DNA of 7,172 bases from Bdellovibrionales bacterium (GCA_030633015.1 DAOVTR010000080.1:1-7172), one strand, 5' to 3'; positions 1 to 6,518 are shown, counted from the stretch's first letter. Notes: generated by a model from the letters alone, not told the origin. Translations and numbers: made by a program.

Positions 1-579
1 AGAAACAGTAGATAACCCTGTAACACAAGTTGCAGAGGTTGCCATAAAAAGAGCATCAACAAAAGTAAGAAATCCTCCCACATTTTTTGAAACAGGAGGA
101 AGCATCAATAAGAAGGTACCAAGTAAAATCATTCCAACAAATGATAAAAAAACAATTTGAGCAGGTCTTAGTTTAAATATCTTCGGTCTTTTAATCGTTG
201 TATCGAATTTTTTTACCTTACTAGACAATGATTCTGTATCATAAAGAGTTAAGATTGATGACAGAAGATGGGCCGATGATAACCAAAAGGTAAACTCTAC
301 ATCGCCCCATGTAATTATTAACGGAGCAAAAACAACTAAAGAAAAAATATGTTTTCTCAAATATTCTTCAAAAGATTGAGACTGCAGATAATTTACAATT
401 GTTGTAAAAAATATAATCAGAGGGACAAACCATGTTCCAATACTTAAAACAAAATCAACAGATACTATGCTCCAACTTTCTGGAATTTGTTGAGTGTTTT
501 TTAACGAGTAAAGTAATATAAAACTACCGTTAAAAAAAAGCTCGATTAAAAAAGGTAACTTTTGTAAAAATTGAAACAT
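1..579 (-). CDS. TrkH/KtrB-family potassium uptake protein, N-terminal part (runs off the left edge)
   Basis: Inner-membrane K+ translocating subunit of a Trk/Ktr system, which normally works with a cytoplasmic TrkA/KtrA regulatory subunit (not in this window). The visible 193 residues hold two parts. Residues about 1-115 are a hydrophobic extension with probable membrane segments near 8-26, 42-64 and 78-112. A charged loop (about 114-135) follows, then the family core: [11 protein letters not shown] at 137-147, first core helix to about 160 ending LPP, and the first pore loop [17 protein letters not shown] at 173-189, whose VTGL is the selectivity-filter segment. The remaining three pore repeats lie outside the window. 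The start is the ATG at 579-577; an in-frame TAG at 597-595 rules out an earlier start. No Shine-Dalgarno is visible upstream. Divergent from rlmD. Seen: the pore-loop motif. Known: family function. Inferred: KtrB-like rather than classical TrkH. Confidence 0.85.
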   Translation of the reverse strand, partial: MFQFLQKLPFLIELFFNGSFILLYSLKNTQQIPESWSIVSVDFVLSIGTWFVPLIIFFTTIVNYLQSQSFEEYLRKHIFSLVVFAPLIITWGDVEFTFWLSSAHLLSSILTLYDTESLSSKVKKFDTTIKRPKIFKLRPAQIVFLSFVGMILLGTFLLMLPPVSKNVGGFLTFVDALFMATSATCVTGLSTVS

Positions 580-648
580 AACTATATGATAATACTATTT
601 TTTAAAATTTATTACGTGCACAATTTTACCCCTTAAATTTAGGTAAAG
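580..648. promoter_or_regulatory. Divergent intergenic region between the K+ transporter and rlmD
   Basis: These 69 AT-rich bases must contain start signals for both flanking genes. For rlmD, a weak sigma70-like pair is TTGAAA (571-576, inside the other gene's start region) and TACTAT (593-598) with a 16-bp spacer. GATAAT at 588-593 is a better -10 but has no suitably placed -35. The rlmD ribosome site is weak: AGG at 641-643, five bases before the ATG. For the minus strand, TATTAT at 594-589 is -10-like but sits very close to the start codon. A small palindrome GTGCAC lies at 616-621. None of these was tested. Confidence 0.3.
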
Positions 649-1785
649 ATGAAACAAATTGACTTCAAAATTGAACATATCGACATTTTAGGACAGGGAG
701 TTTCTAAAATAGGAGATAAAATTACTTTTTTACCTAAAACTTTACCTGATGAACAAGGAATTTGCCAAATCACTAAAGAAGTAAAAGGAGTGGCATTTGC
801 CCAATTATTGTCCATTGAAGATATTAAAATACAATCTCAAGATAGAATAACTCCCATATGTCCACATTTTTATCAATGTGGGGGGTGTGACTTCCTACAT
901 ACGAACTATAAAAACGAAATAACCTTCAAAAGAAGTAATCTAGAAAGATTACTTCAAAAAATAAAATCATTTAAAAATGAGATGCTACAAGTTCATCCTG
1001 CTCTCCAAAGAACTTCATACAGAAGTAAAATTCAACTACATTACAATAAATCAAAAAATCAAATAGGATTACTATCTGCAAATTCTAGCAATATTTGTAA
1101 TATTTCAAATTGCCAAATTGCCCTACCGGAAATTACAAATTTTTTTAAAAAAATCTACCAATCAAGTAATTTCTGGATAGACCTAGTAAAGAAGCATCCT
1201 AATAAAGGGCATATTGAAATTTCGAGCATGGAAAGTAACCTCAAAATATTGCCTAATAAAAACTACTCTCATGGAGGATTTCAACAGATTAATAGGATGA
1301 TGAATAAAAAGCTGGTAGAAATTGTAACAAAAGAGATCGAAATTGATCAAACCCATGATTTTAAATCTCTTATTCTTGATCTTTTTGGAGGAAATGGTAA
1401 TCTGACGCAGGACACACAGGGTAAAAACATACTTGGAATTGACCTTCAAGTAGATACAAAAAAAGATAGCAATCATAACTATTTAAAATTAGATCTTTAC
1501 AAAAATAATGCTCTTAATTTACTGCTTAAAAAAATTAAAGGTAACTTTGTTAAAACACTCATATTAGATCCTCCAAGAAGTGGTTTTTCCAATCTAAATG
1601 TTTATACAAAAAAACTACTGCCGGAAAAAATAATATATGTCAGCTGCCAAGTTCAAACACTTATTCGCGATATAACTCCACTGCTTACAAAAAGCTACTA
1701 CATAAAAGCAGTTCACCTCATTGATATGTTTCCATCAACAAAACATTTTGAAACGATTTTCATTCTTCATAAATTAAACTCTTAG
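649..1785 (+). CDS. rlmD: 23S rRNA (uracil-C5)-methyltransferase, RlmD/RlmCD (RumA) family
   Basis: SAM-dependent RNA m5U methyltransferase with a [4Fe-4S] cluster. Residues 1-57 look like a TRAM RNA-binding domain. Cluster ligands are C71, C77 and C80 (CPHFYQCGGC), with C155 probably the fourth. FQQIN (211-215) precedes the Rossmann core. SAM motif I is LDLFGGNGNLT (243-253), and DPPRSG is at 307-312. The catalytic nucleophile is C333 in YVSC (330-333). DMFPSTKHFET (359-369) carries the conserved general-base glutamate E368. TRAM plus the Fe-S motif argues for RlmD/RlmCD over TrmA; the exact uridine modified cannot be read from sequence. At 378 aa it is shorter than E. coli RlmD (about 430). 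The segment between motif I and DPPR is roughly 11 residues short, where the helix after GID usually lies. All catalytic residues remain, so it is probably active. Confidence 0.88.
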   Translation: MKQIDFKIEHIDILGQGVSKIGDKITFLPKTLPDEQGICQITKEVKGVAFAQLLSIEDIKIQSQDRITPICPHFYQCGGCDFLHTNYKNEITFKRSNLERLLQKIKSFKNEMLQVHPALQRTSYRSKIQLHYNKSKNQIGLLSANSSNICNISNCQIALPEITNFFKKIYQSSNFWIDLVKKHPNKGHIEISSMESNLKILPNKNYSHGGFQQINRMMNKKLVEIVTKEIEIDQTHDFKSLILDLFGGNGNLTQDTQGKNILGIDLQVDTKKDSNHNYLKLDLYKNNALNLLLKKIKGNFVKTLILDPPRSGFSNLNVYTKKLLPEKIIYVSCQVQTLIRDITPLLTKSYYIKAVHLIDMFPSTKHFETIFILHKLNS

Positions 1786-1851
1786 ATAATATTTTTGATT
1801 AAATGATACAAAAACAGTACAATTTACTTGGTTAACGCATAAGGAGAAAAC
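1786..1851 (+). promoter_or_regulatory. Candidate sigma70-type promoter and ribosome site for the pilW-rodZ pair
   Basis: In the 66-bp gap after rlmD, a -35-like TTGATT (1795-1800) and a -10-like TACAAT (1818-1823, 5 of 6 consensus) are separated by exactly 17 bp, predicting transcription from about 1830. A strong Shine-Dalgarno AAGGAG (1841-1846) lies five bases before the ATG at 1852, the best ribosome site in the window along with that of pepA. No hairpin terminator for rlmD is seen, so read-through from rlmD is also possible. Confidence 0.45.
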
Positions 1852-2706
1852 ATGAAATTTAATAAGATATTATTTATTTATTTAATTATAATCATGCTCT
1901 TTTCTTGCTCAAGCACCGAACAAAAAAATATTGAAAAAAAAGCTGATCTTTTTTATCGTCATGGAACCATGAAGCTTGTGCAAAAAGAATATACTGATGC
2001 TCTTAATTATCTTTTGAAAGCAAACACTTTAAGACCAAATGATTCGCAAATTAACAATAACCTTGCTATGGCCTATTATTTTAAAGAAGATTTTAAAAAA
2101 GCTAAACATCACTTACTACTATCCCTTAAGCTAGATACTACAAATAGTGATGCTCGAAATAACCTGGCATCAATATATTTTAAAGAAGGAAAAATTAAAC
2201 AAGCAGAAAAACAATATCTAAAGATCTCAAAAAACCTTATTTATAAACAGCAATTTAGAACTTATTATAACCTCGCCCACGTAGAGGTAAAAAAACAAAA
2301 CAATATAAAGGCCCTTTCATATTTAAAAAAATCACTTCAAGAAAAAAATGACTATTGTCCTGCTCATTTTTTAAAAGGAACTATTTATAAAAATAAAAGA
2401 AAATATAAAATGGCACTGAATGCTTTTAAAAAAGCAACAATGGGAACTTGTGTGCAAATGCCTTCACCTCATTTTGAACAAGCAAAAATTTATTTAAGAT
2501 TAGATCGTATAAATGATGCTAGAAAAAAACTAAAATTTATTGTTGAGCAATTTCCAAACCAAGAAATCAGCAAAATTGCTCGCAAAAAAATAAATGAAAT
2601 AAATAAAACATTTAAATTTCGCTCTAATTTACTTAAAGATGATATTATTGGAATTGAACTTGAAAGTAAGAAAATAGAAAGTAATTATACTGGACAAAAT
2701 TTTTAA
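1852..2706 (+). CDS. TPR-repeat lipoprotein, PilW/PilF (Tgl)-like pilotin candidate
   Basis: Probable outer-membrane-anchored lipoprotein, 284 aa. Residues 1-18 form a lipoprotein signal peptide (lysines, hydrophobic core, lipobox LFSC) with lipidated C19, followed by SS. TPR units can be traced at about 31-64, 65-98, 99-132, 134-167, 168-201 and 205-238 from the repeated small/aromatic pattern (NNNLAMAYYF, NNLASIYF, YYNLAHVEV). PilF/PilW/Tgl proteins of this build help type IV pilus secretin (PilQ) assemble in the outer membrane. The following rodZ-like gene repeats the E. coli pilF-rodZ order, which supports this family call. C169 and C200 are the only cysteines in the mature domain besides the lipidated one and might form a periplasmic disulfide. 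The tail after about 255 is non-TPR and charged. No pilus genes are in the window, so a general TPR lipoprotein role remains possible. Start fixed by a strong AAGGAG site. Confidence 0.75.
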   Translation: MKFNKILFIYLIIIMLFSCSSTEQKNIEKKADLFYRHGTMKLVQKEYTDALNYLLKANTLRPNDSQINNNLAMAYYFKEDFKKAKHHLLLSLKLDTTNSDARNNLASIYFKEGKIKQAEKQYLKISKNLIYKQQFRTYYNLAHVEVKKQNNIKALSYLKKSLQEKNDYCPAHFLKGTIYKNKRKYKMALNAFKKATMGTCVQMPSPHFEQAKIYLRLDRINDARKKLKFIVEQFPNQEISKIARKKINEINKTFKFRSNLLKDDIIGIELESKKIESNYTGQNF

Positions 2707-2722
2707 AAGGCTTCCATCTTAT

Positions 2723-3793
2723 ATGAAACCTAGCAATAAAGAAAAAACAACACTTACTATAGGTGATTATTTACAACAACAAAGAATAGAAAGATCCATT
2801 TCTCTTGAAGAAATTGCAAGCAAAACCAAAATAAATCTTTCAATGCTCCAGATTTTAGAAAACAGTGATTTCAGCAAGCTTCCTCAAAAAACATACGTTA
2901 TCGGTTACATAAAATCTTACTGTAAAGAAATACAAATAAAAGATTATTCTGCACTTGATATTTTAAAACAAAATTACCTAGCAAACGACGTCCAAGAAGA
3001 TTCGTCTCCTGTCGATTCATTTTATAATCAAAAGAAAACGTATATTAAAAAAACCCATATATCACTTTCTCTAATAACTTTAATTGGTCTCATCTCTTTT
3101 TATTACATTTCATTTCATAAAACTAACAACCAACCAAAAACTATTCAAAAAAAAATTATAAAGATCAAAAAACAGTCAATATCTCCCAAAGTAACTAACG
3201 ATTCTTTGTCTACAAGTAAAGATAATCAAAACAATGATAATAATATTTCAAATAAAAAAAACCTACCAGAAATTAAACCAAGCAAAGTTAAACTATCTAT
3301 AATACCAAAACAAACGAAAACTCCACAAATTAAAGAAGTAATAAAAGTAGAAACTAAAATTGTAAAAAAAACAAAGCCTAAAACAAAGCCTAAAACTGAA
3401 CAATTTTCTAAAATAGAAGTTCCTCTCTATACTATTTCTAGTAATTCTGATATTCAAATGCCTACGCAATATCAGAAAAGAATTAACAATAAATTAGAAA
3501 ATATTTATATTAAGGCGATAGAAGGAGATACTTGGCTTACTTATAAAATTGATAACTCTAATGTAATAAATACTCTTATAAAGAAGGGAGATATACTTTT
3601 TTTGCAAGGAAAAAACATTCAAACTTATTTTGGTAATGTAAATGCAACAACCATTTTTTTAAATAACAAAGTGATTGAGCCTATTTCTAAAAGTGGAGTT
3701 ACTAGCCTAATATTTCCCTTAAGCAATCAAGCAAATTACACGTTTCCGCTTTTTACCTTTAAAGAAAATGGACAAATAACTCCTACTAACTAA
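2723..3793 (+). CDS. rodZ: RodZ-like protein: cytoplasmic HTH, single membrane helix, periplasmic DUF4115 domain
   Basis: RodZ links the MreB cytoskeleton to the cell-wall elongation machinery in the inner membrane. Residues about 11-75 are a Cro/C1-type helix-turn-helix (HTH_25), with LEEIASKTKI and LQILENSDFSKLP followed by YVIGYIKSYCKE. Y58 and Y62 sit about where E. coli RodZ has its MreB-contacting aromatics. One membrane helix spans about 112-131 (ISLSLITLIGLISFYYIS). A long lysine-, asparagine- and threonine-rich periplasmic linker (about 132-257) includes a TKPK tandem duplication. The C-terminal beta domain (about 258-345, DUF4115) shows IYIKAIEGDTWLTYKI, a KKGD turn and FGN (303-305). 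It starts 16 bases after the lipoprotein stop, so it is probably co-transcribed. The nearest purine-rich site, AAGG at 2707-2710, is 12 bases from the ATG, so initiation looks weak or coupled. Its 3' end overlaps the convergent lptF fragment by 8 bases. Confidence 0.85.
   Translation: MKPSNKEKTTLTIGDYLQQQRIERSISLEEIASKTKINLSMLQILENSDFSKLPQKTYVIGYIKSYCKEIQIKDYSALDILKQNYLANDVQEDSSPVDSFYNQKKTYIKKTHISLSLITLIGLISFYYISFHKTNNQPKTIQKKIIKIKKQSISPKVTNDSLSTSKDNQNNDNNISNKKNLPEIKPSKVKLSIIPKQTKTPQIKEVIKVETKIVKKTKPKTKPKTEQFSKIEVPLYTISSNSDIQMPTQYQKRINNKLENIYIKAIEGDTWLTYKIDNSNVINTLIKKGDILFLQGKNIQTYFGNVNATTIFLNNKVIEPISKSGVTSLIFPLSNQANYTFPLFTFKENGQITPTN
3370..3393 (+). repeat. Tandem 12-bp duplication in the rodZ linker
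   Basis: Two perfect head-to-tail copies of AACAAAGCCTAA (3370-3381 and 3382-3393). They encode TKPKTKPKT in the periplasmic linker. The unit is a multiple of three, so copy-number change would lengthen or shorten the linker without breaking the frame. Confidence 0.8.
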
Positions 3794-4289
3794 CCCAATC
3801 TAATTTTACAAAATACCGATATGATACTGCAAATATAATTATGACTGGAAAAAAAATTGCGATTTCAGGCGTAAGAACAAGGTTTTTAGCAAGACTTAAA
3901 CCAGTAAAAAACATTACATAGTAAACAGCAACAATAATCATGCTAAGACCACTACCGCCCTTCTCCTCTCCCCTGCCTTGTTTAATTCCCAAAGAAAATC
4001 CAAGTAAAATAAATACGAGGCATTGCAGTGGTGTATTATAACGACTATAGAGCTCTAGCTTTGCTTTTACCAAGCTTTTACTTTTTTTTCCAGGCCTTAG
4101 TTTTAATTTTTTAGCTTTAATCTTATTTATCAATTTATTATTTGTAAGCATGCCATTATTAGTTGCAGCACTTCCAGCCCCCTTTCCACCAAACAGTGGA
4201 AAATCATAAGTTTTAAACAAAATTTTCTCGATTATTTTTTTGGTATTGTTAAATTTTGTAATATTTCCATCTTTCAGCTCAAGCCGCAT
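3786..4289 (-). CDS. lptF: LptF/LptG (YjgP/YjgQ)-family permease, C-terminal fragment of a split gene
   Basis: This 167-codon frame is the C-terminal half of an LptF-type permease. It starts MRLELKDGNI, a typical strand of the periplasmic jellyroll domain. It then has a basic loop (about 55-75), the coupling segment ELYSRYNTPLQ (79-89) and three membrane segments near 86-102, 114-136 and 141-160 (TPEIAIFFPVIIIF at 140-153), matching TM4-6 of the family. It lies in the same frame as the N-terminal half, separated only by nine codons that include two TAA stops. An SD-like AGGGA (4302-4298) is eight bases before the ATG, so separate initiation is possible. However, a free fragment would have a hydrophilic N-terminus that must reach the periplasm without a signal sequence, which is unfavourable. 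Stop is TAG. It overlaps the convergent rodZ end by 8 bases. It may be half of a pseudogene. Confidence 0.8.
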   Translation of the reverse strand: MRLELKDGNITKFNNTKKIIEKILFKTYDFPLFGGKGAGSAATNNGMLTNNKLINKIKAKKLKLRPGKKSKSLVKAKLELYSRYNTPLQCLVFILLGFSLGIKQGRGEEKGGSGLSMIIVAVYYVMFFTGLSLAKNLVLTPEIAIFFPVIIIFAVSYRYFVKLDWVS

Positions 4290-4316
4290 TGCTGAGTTCC
4301 CTAATTAATTTCTTTA
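4290..4316 (-). other. Split junction of lptF: two in-frame TAA codons
   Basis: Reading lptF straight through, the codons after ATTGFARKE are TAA (4316-4314), R, N, TAA (4307-4305), L, G, N, S, A, then M of the downstream fragment. Family-like sequence is in the same frame on both sides, and no residues appear to be lost. This points to substitutions (for example CAA, GAA or AAA to TAA) rather than an indel. Both single-base frame alternatives were tried: one hits TAG at once, the other reads 14 codons to a TGA. Confidence 0.85.
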
Positions 4317-4922
4317 TTCTTTTCTTGCAAAACCAGTTGTGGCCAGAATAACTTGTTCATTTTGATTGTCACTTTTTTTGTCCTTGATATTTAAAAAAAC
4401 ATTCTCAAGAAATTGACCTTCATTTTTAACTTTTTCTGCAAAAAGAGTTATTTTTTTTATATCTGTAAAAAACTGCTCTGGTTTAATATCTTTTAAGATT
4501 CCTTTTGAAGTTAGATTTACCATTCCTTGACTAAACTCACGCTTTGAATATGGAATTATATTTCGATTTAATGAAAAAATTGAGATAGAAATAATTAAAC
4601 CACTAATTAAGAAAGGAGCAAATAATTTATATTTGTTCAAACCAAAAGATCTCATTGCAATTATTTCAGAGTCACTACTTAGTTTATTCATCGTATAATA
4701 TGATGCAAACAGTATTGCAAGTGGTGTTGCCAGCGGTATAAATGAAATCGAAATATGTGCTATAATTTCAATAACTGCAAAAATTTCAATATCTTTTCCA
4801 ACAACAAACCGAGTGATACGAAAAAGTTGAAAAGTCAGTAAAAACATTACAAAAAAAAATAAACTTAAAATGAATGGCAAAATAAAGTTAGATGCCAAAT
4901 AACGATAAAAAATTTTGTACAT
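4314..4922 (-). CDS. lptF: LptF/LptG (YjgP/YjgQ)-family permease, N-terminal fragment of a split gene
   Basis: LptF pairs with LptG and the LptB ATPase in the inner-membrane LptB2FG exporter, which extracts lipopolysaccharide and passes it to LptC. This 202-codon fragment starts MYKIFYRYLASNFILPF, a classic family N-terminus. It has membrane segments near 12-34, 47-77 and 100-118, including PLATPLAILFASYYTMNKLSSDSE (polar cytoplasmic loop) and IIAMRSFGLN. The first half of the periplasmic jellyroll follows (LKDIKPEQFFTDIKKITLFAEKV and later). It ends in mid-domain at TAA after ATTGFARKE. ATG at 4922 is preferred over the in-frame TTG at 4940 because it gives the usual family start; a GGGA motif lies about 12 bases upstream. 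The head-to-head position with pepA mirrors E. coli and favours LptF over LptG. Fragment plus gap plus C-terminal part gives about 378 codons, normal for the family. Confidence 0.82.
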   Translation of the reverse strand: MYKIFYRYLASNFILPFILSLFFFVMFLLTFQLFRITRFVVGKDIEIFAVIEIIAHISISFIPLATPLAILFASYYTMNKLSSDSEIIAMRSFGLNKYKLFAPFLISGLIISISIFSLNRNIIPYSKREFSQGMVNLTSKGILKDIKPEQFFTDIKKITLFAEKVKNEGQFLENVFLNIKDKKSDNQNEQVILATTGFARKE

Positions 4923-5018
4923 ATCGAAGTTGATTCCCAAATTTTTTAGACAATATTAAATATATTTGGTAGTTTACAACTTTTTAAGACAATATTAAAC
5001 ACGTTTCTGAGGTATAAC
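4923..5018. promoter_or_regulatory. Divergent lptF-pepA control region
   Basis: These 96 very AT-rich bases serve both genes. On the plus strand, pepA has a clear Shine-Dalgarno GAGG (5009-5012) six bases before its ATG. TTTACA (4973-4978, 5 of 6 to the -35 consensus) is followed by TATTAA (4993-4998) with a short 14-bp spacer, so the promoter assignment is uncertain. On the minus strand, GGGA precedes lptF weakly. The dominant structure is a pair of near-identical 19-bp direct repeats, listed separately. Confidence 0.4.
4942..4999. repeat. Paired 19-bp direct repeats between lptF and pepA
   Basis: Copy 1 at 4942-4960 (TTTTTTAGACAATATTAAA) and copy 2 at 4981-4999 (TTTTTAAGACAATATTAAA) differ at one base. 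Their starts are 39 bp apart, close to four helical turns. Each contains the palindrome AATATT, and on the minus strand each carries TTGTCT. They could be twin operator boxes, duplicated promoter elements or chance in AT-rich DNA; AGACAATATTAAA is identical over 13 bases, which is long for chance in 96 bp. Confidence 0.6.
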
Positions 5019-6518
5019 ATGAAAATTATAATTAACAATGAACAAAACCTACATGAAAATCATGAATTACTAATTATTCCAACTTTTTGCAAACAGATTG
5101 AGAATAATAAATATAAGCTAACTCAAAATGGTTGGCCCAAAGAAATTATAGGAGACTTTCAAAATAGTAAGCTTGCCAATAATTTTGATGGAACTCTCGG
5201 AAGAAAAATCTCGCTATCTCTTAAAAGCGGAACCTCACTTCTTCTATGGGGGATGGGGGAAAAAAAATTACTTAATGCTGAATTAATAAGAAAAGAAATT
5301 GCAAAAATTTATCTTCACTGCTCAATAAATGTAGATAATTTATCTATATGGATGAATGAACTTAAACTAAATAGCAATTATGAAGCAGCCATAAGCTCAA
5401 CTATTGAGTCAACCTTGATGACTGATTATAAGTTTGAAGTTCACAAATCAAAAAAATCAAAACGCAAGGAAAAACAACTAGAATTGATTTTGCCGGGCCA
5501 GTCTAAAAATAAAAAGAAATATTTAAAAATTATAAGCAATACAACATCAATTGTAGAAGGAATCAATTGGGGTAGAGACCTAATCAATGAAGCACCCAAT
5601 ATTTTAAATCCAATCGAAATGGCAAGAAGAATTTGTGAAGATGCTAAACATCTACACAATGTTACAGTTAAACTCCTTAATAAAGCTAAAATTAAAAAAG
5701 AAAAAATGAATCTATTTTTATCTGTAAATGAAGGATCAAATTATGAGCCAAGACTTGTTGAGCTAACATACACCCCCAAAACCAAAGCAAAAAAACATAT
5801 TATTTTAGTTGGCAAAGGACTAACTTTTGACAGTGGCGGTTATTCCTTAAAACCATCAGCATCTATTATCAATATGAAATTTGACATGGCCGGAGCAGCA
5901 ACAGTTTATGCCGCTTTTAGAAATGCCGTAAAACTTAACCCCAAAGTTAAGATCAGCTGTCTACTTGGAATAACAGATAATGCTGTTTCTAATACTGCAA
6001 CTTATCCCGATTCGATTGTTAAAAGTCGTAAGGGAACTACTGTAGAAATTTTAAATACTGATGCGGAGGGAAGATTAGTGCTCGCAGATCTTTTAGATTA
6101 TGCCTGTGATCAAACACCTGATGTTATTATTGACTGTGCGACTTTAACTGGAGCAGTTTTAGTTGCTCTTGGAAATGAAATTTGTGGCGTTATGTCCAAT
6201 AATAAAAAACTGACAAACGACCTTCTTAAAAGTTCACATACTTGTGATGAGTACATGTGGGAACTTCCAATAATAAAAGAATTTAGAGAAGAGATAAAAT
6301 CTCCTGTTGCTGATCTTAAAAACATTGGTAGCTCCAGATTTGGAGGATCATCAAAGGCAGCAGCATTTTTAGAACATTTCATTAAAGATAATATAAGCTG
6401 GGCGCATCTTGATATCGCAGGTATTGCTGATCAACAGACCCATTTACCGTATTGTCCAAAAAAAGGGGCATCTGGATTAATCATAAGAACTTTAACTAAT
6501 TATTTAACAAATGCATAA
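5019..6518 (+). CDS. pepA: Leucyl aminopeptidase, peptidase family M17 (PepA)
   Basis: Cytosolic, normally hexameric, two-metal aminopeptidase that removes N-terminal residues (leucine preferred) from peptides. The 499 aa match the family's usual length. Residues 1 to about 165 are the variable N-terminal domain; about 175-499 are the catalytic domain. The complete active site is visible: K266 and D271 in GKGLTFDSGG (265-274), K278, D289, D348 and E350 in the M17 signature NTDAEGRL (346-353), and R352. Each lies exactly four residues before its E. coli PepA counterpart (K270, D275, K282, D293, D352, E354, R356). Some PepA proteins, E. coli's among them, also bind DNA (carAB control, cer recombination); nothing here proves that role. 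The start has GAGG six bases upstream. Divergent from lptF; the 3' end overlaps trmL by 8 bases. Confidence 0.96.
   Translation: MKIIINNEQNLHENHELLIIPTFCKQIENNKYKLTQNGWPKEIIGDFQNSKLANNFDGTLGRKISLSLKSGTSLLLWGMGEKKLLNAELIRKEIAKIYLHCSINVDNLSIWMNELKLNSNYEAAISSTIESTLMTDYKFEVHKSKKSKRKEKQLELILPGQSKNKKKYLKIISNTTSIVEGINWGRDLINEAPNILNPIEMARRICEDAKHLHNVTVKLLNKAKIKKEKMNLFLSVNEGSNYEPRLVELTYTPKTKAKKHIILVGKGLTFDSGGYSLKPSASIINMKFDMAGAATVYAAFRNAVKLNPKVKISCLLGITDNAVSNTATYPDSIVKSRKGTTVEILNTDAEGRLVLADLLDYACDQTPDVIIDCATLTGAVLVALGNEICGVMSNNKKLTNDLLKSSHTCDEYMWELPIIKEFREEIKSPVADLKNIGSSRFGGSSKAAAFLEHFIKDNISWAHLDIAGIADQQTHLPYCPKKGASGLIIRTLTNYLTNA

Noticed and set aside
1183..1476. 97-codon open frame on the minus strand
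   Set aside because: Lies wholly inside rlmD, whose own frame carries the family motifs; its protein resembles nothing and it has no ribosome site.
649..1785. Calling the methyltransferase TrmA
   Set aside because: The N-terminal TRAM-like domain and CxxxxxCGGC Fe-S ligands are RlmD/RlmC-type features absent from TrmA.
4305..4316. Alternative genetic code in which TAA is read as an amino acid
   Set aside because: Other genes here end with TAA at the expected family length and none contains an internal TAA, so stop reassignment is not supported.
4290..4320. Programmed frameshift or simple indel explaining the lptF break
   Set aside because: Both halves are already in the same frame; one shifted frame meets TAG immediately and the other runs to a TGA, so two compensating shifts would be needed.
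4923..4940. In-frame TTG start at 4940 for lptF
   Set aside because: It adds six residues not typical of the family; ATG at 4922 gives the usual MYKIFYRYL-type start.
5248..5270. G and A homopolymers in pepA as phase-variation tracts
   Set aside because: Runs of A of this length are common throughout this AT-rich window, and pepA is intact and a housekeeping gene.
5441..5659. 72-codon open frame on the minus strand
   Set aside because: Shadow of pepA, with no recognisable features.
6110..6382. 90-codon open frame on the minus strand
   Set aside because: Opposite the conserved catalytic domain of pepA; an antisense shadow.
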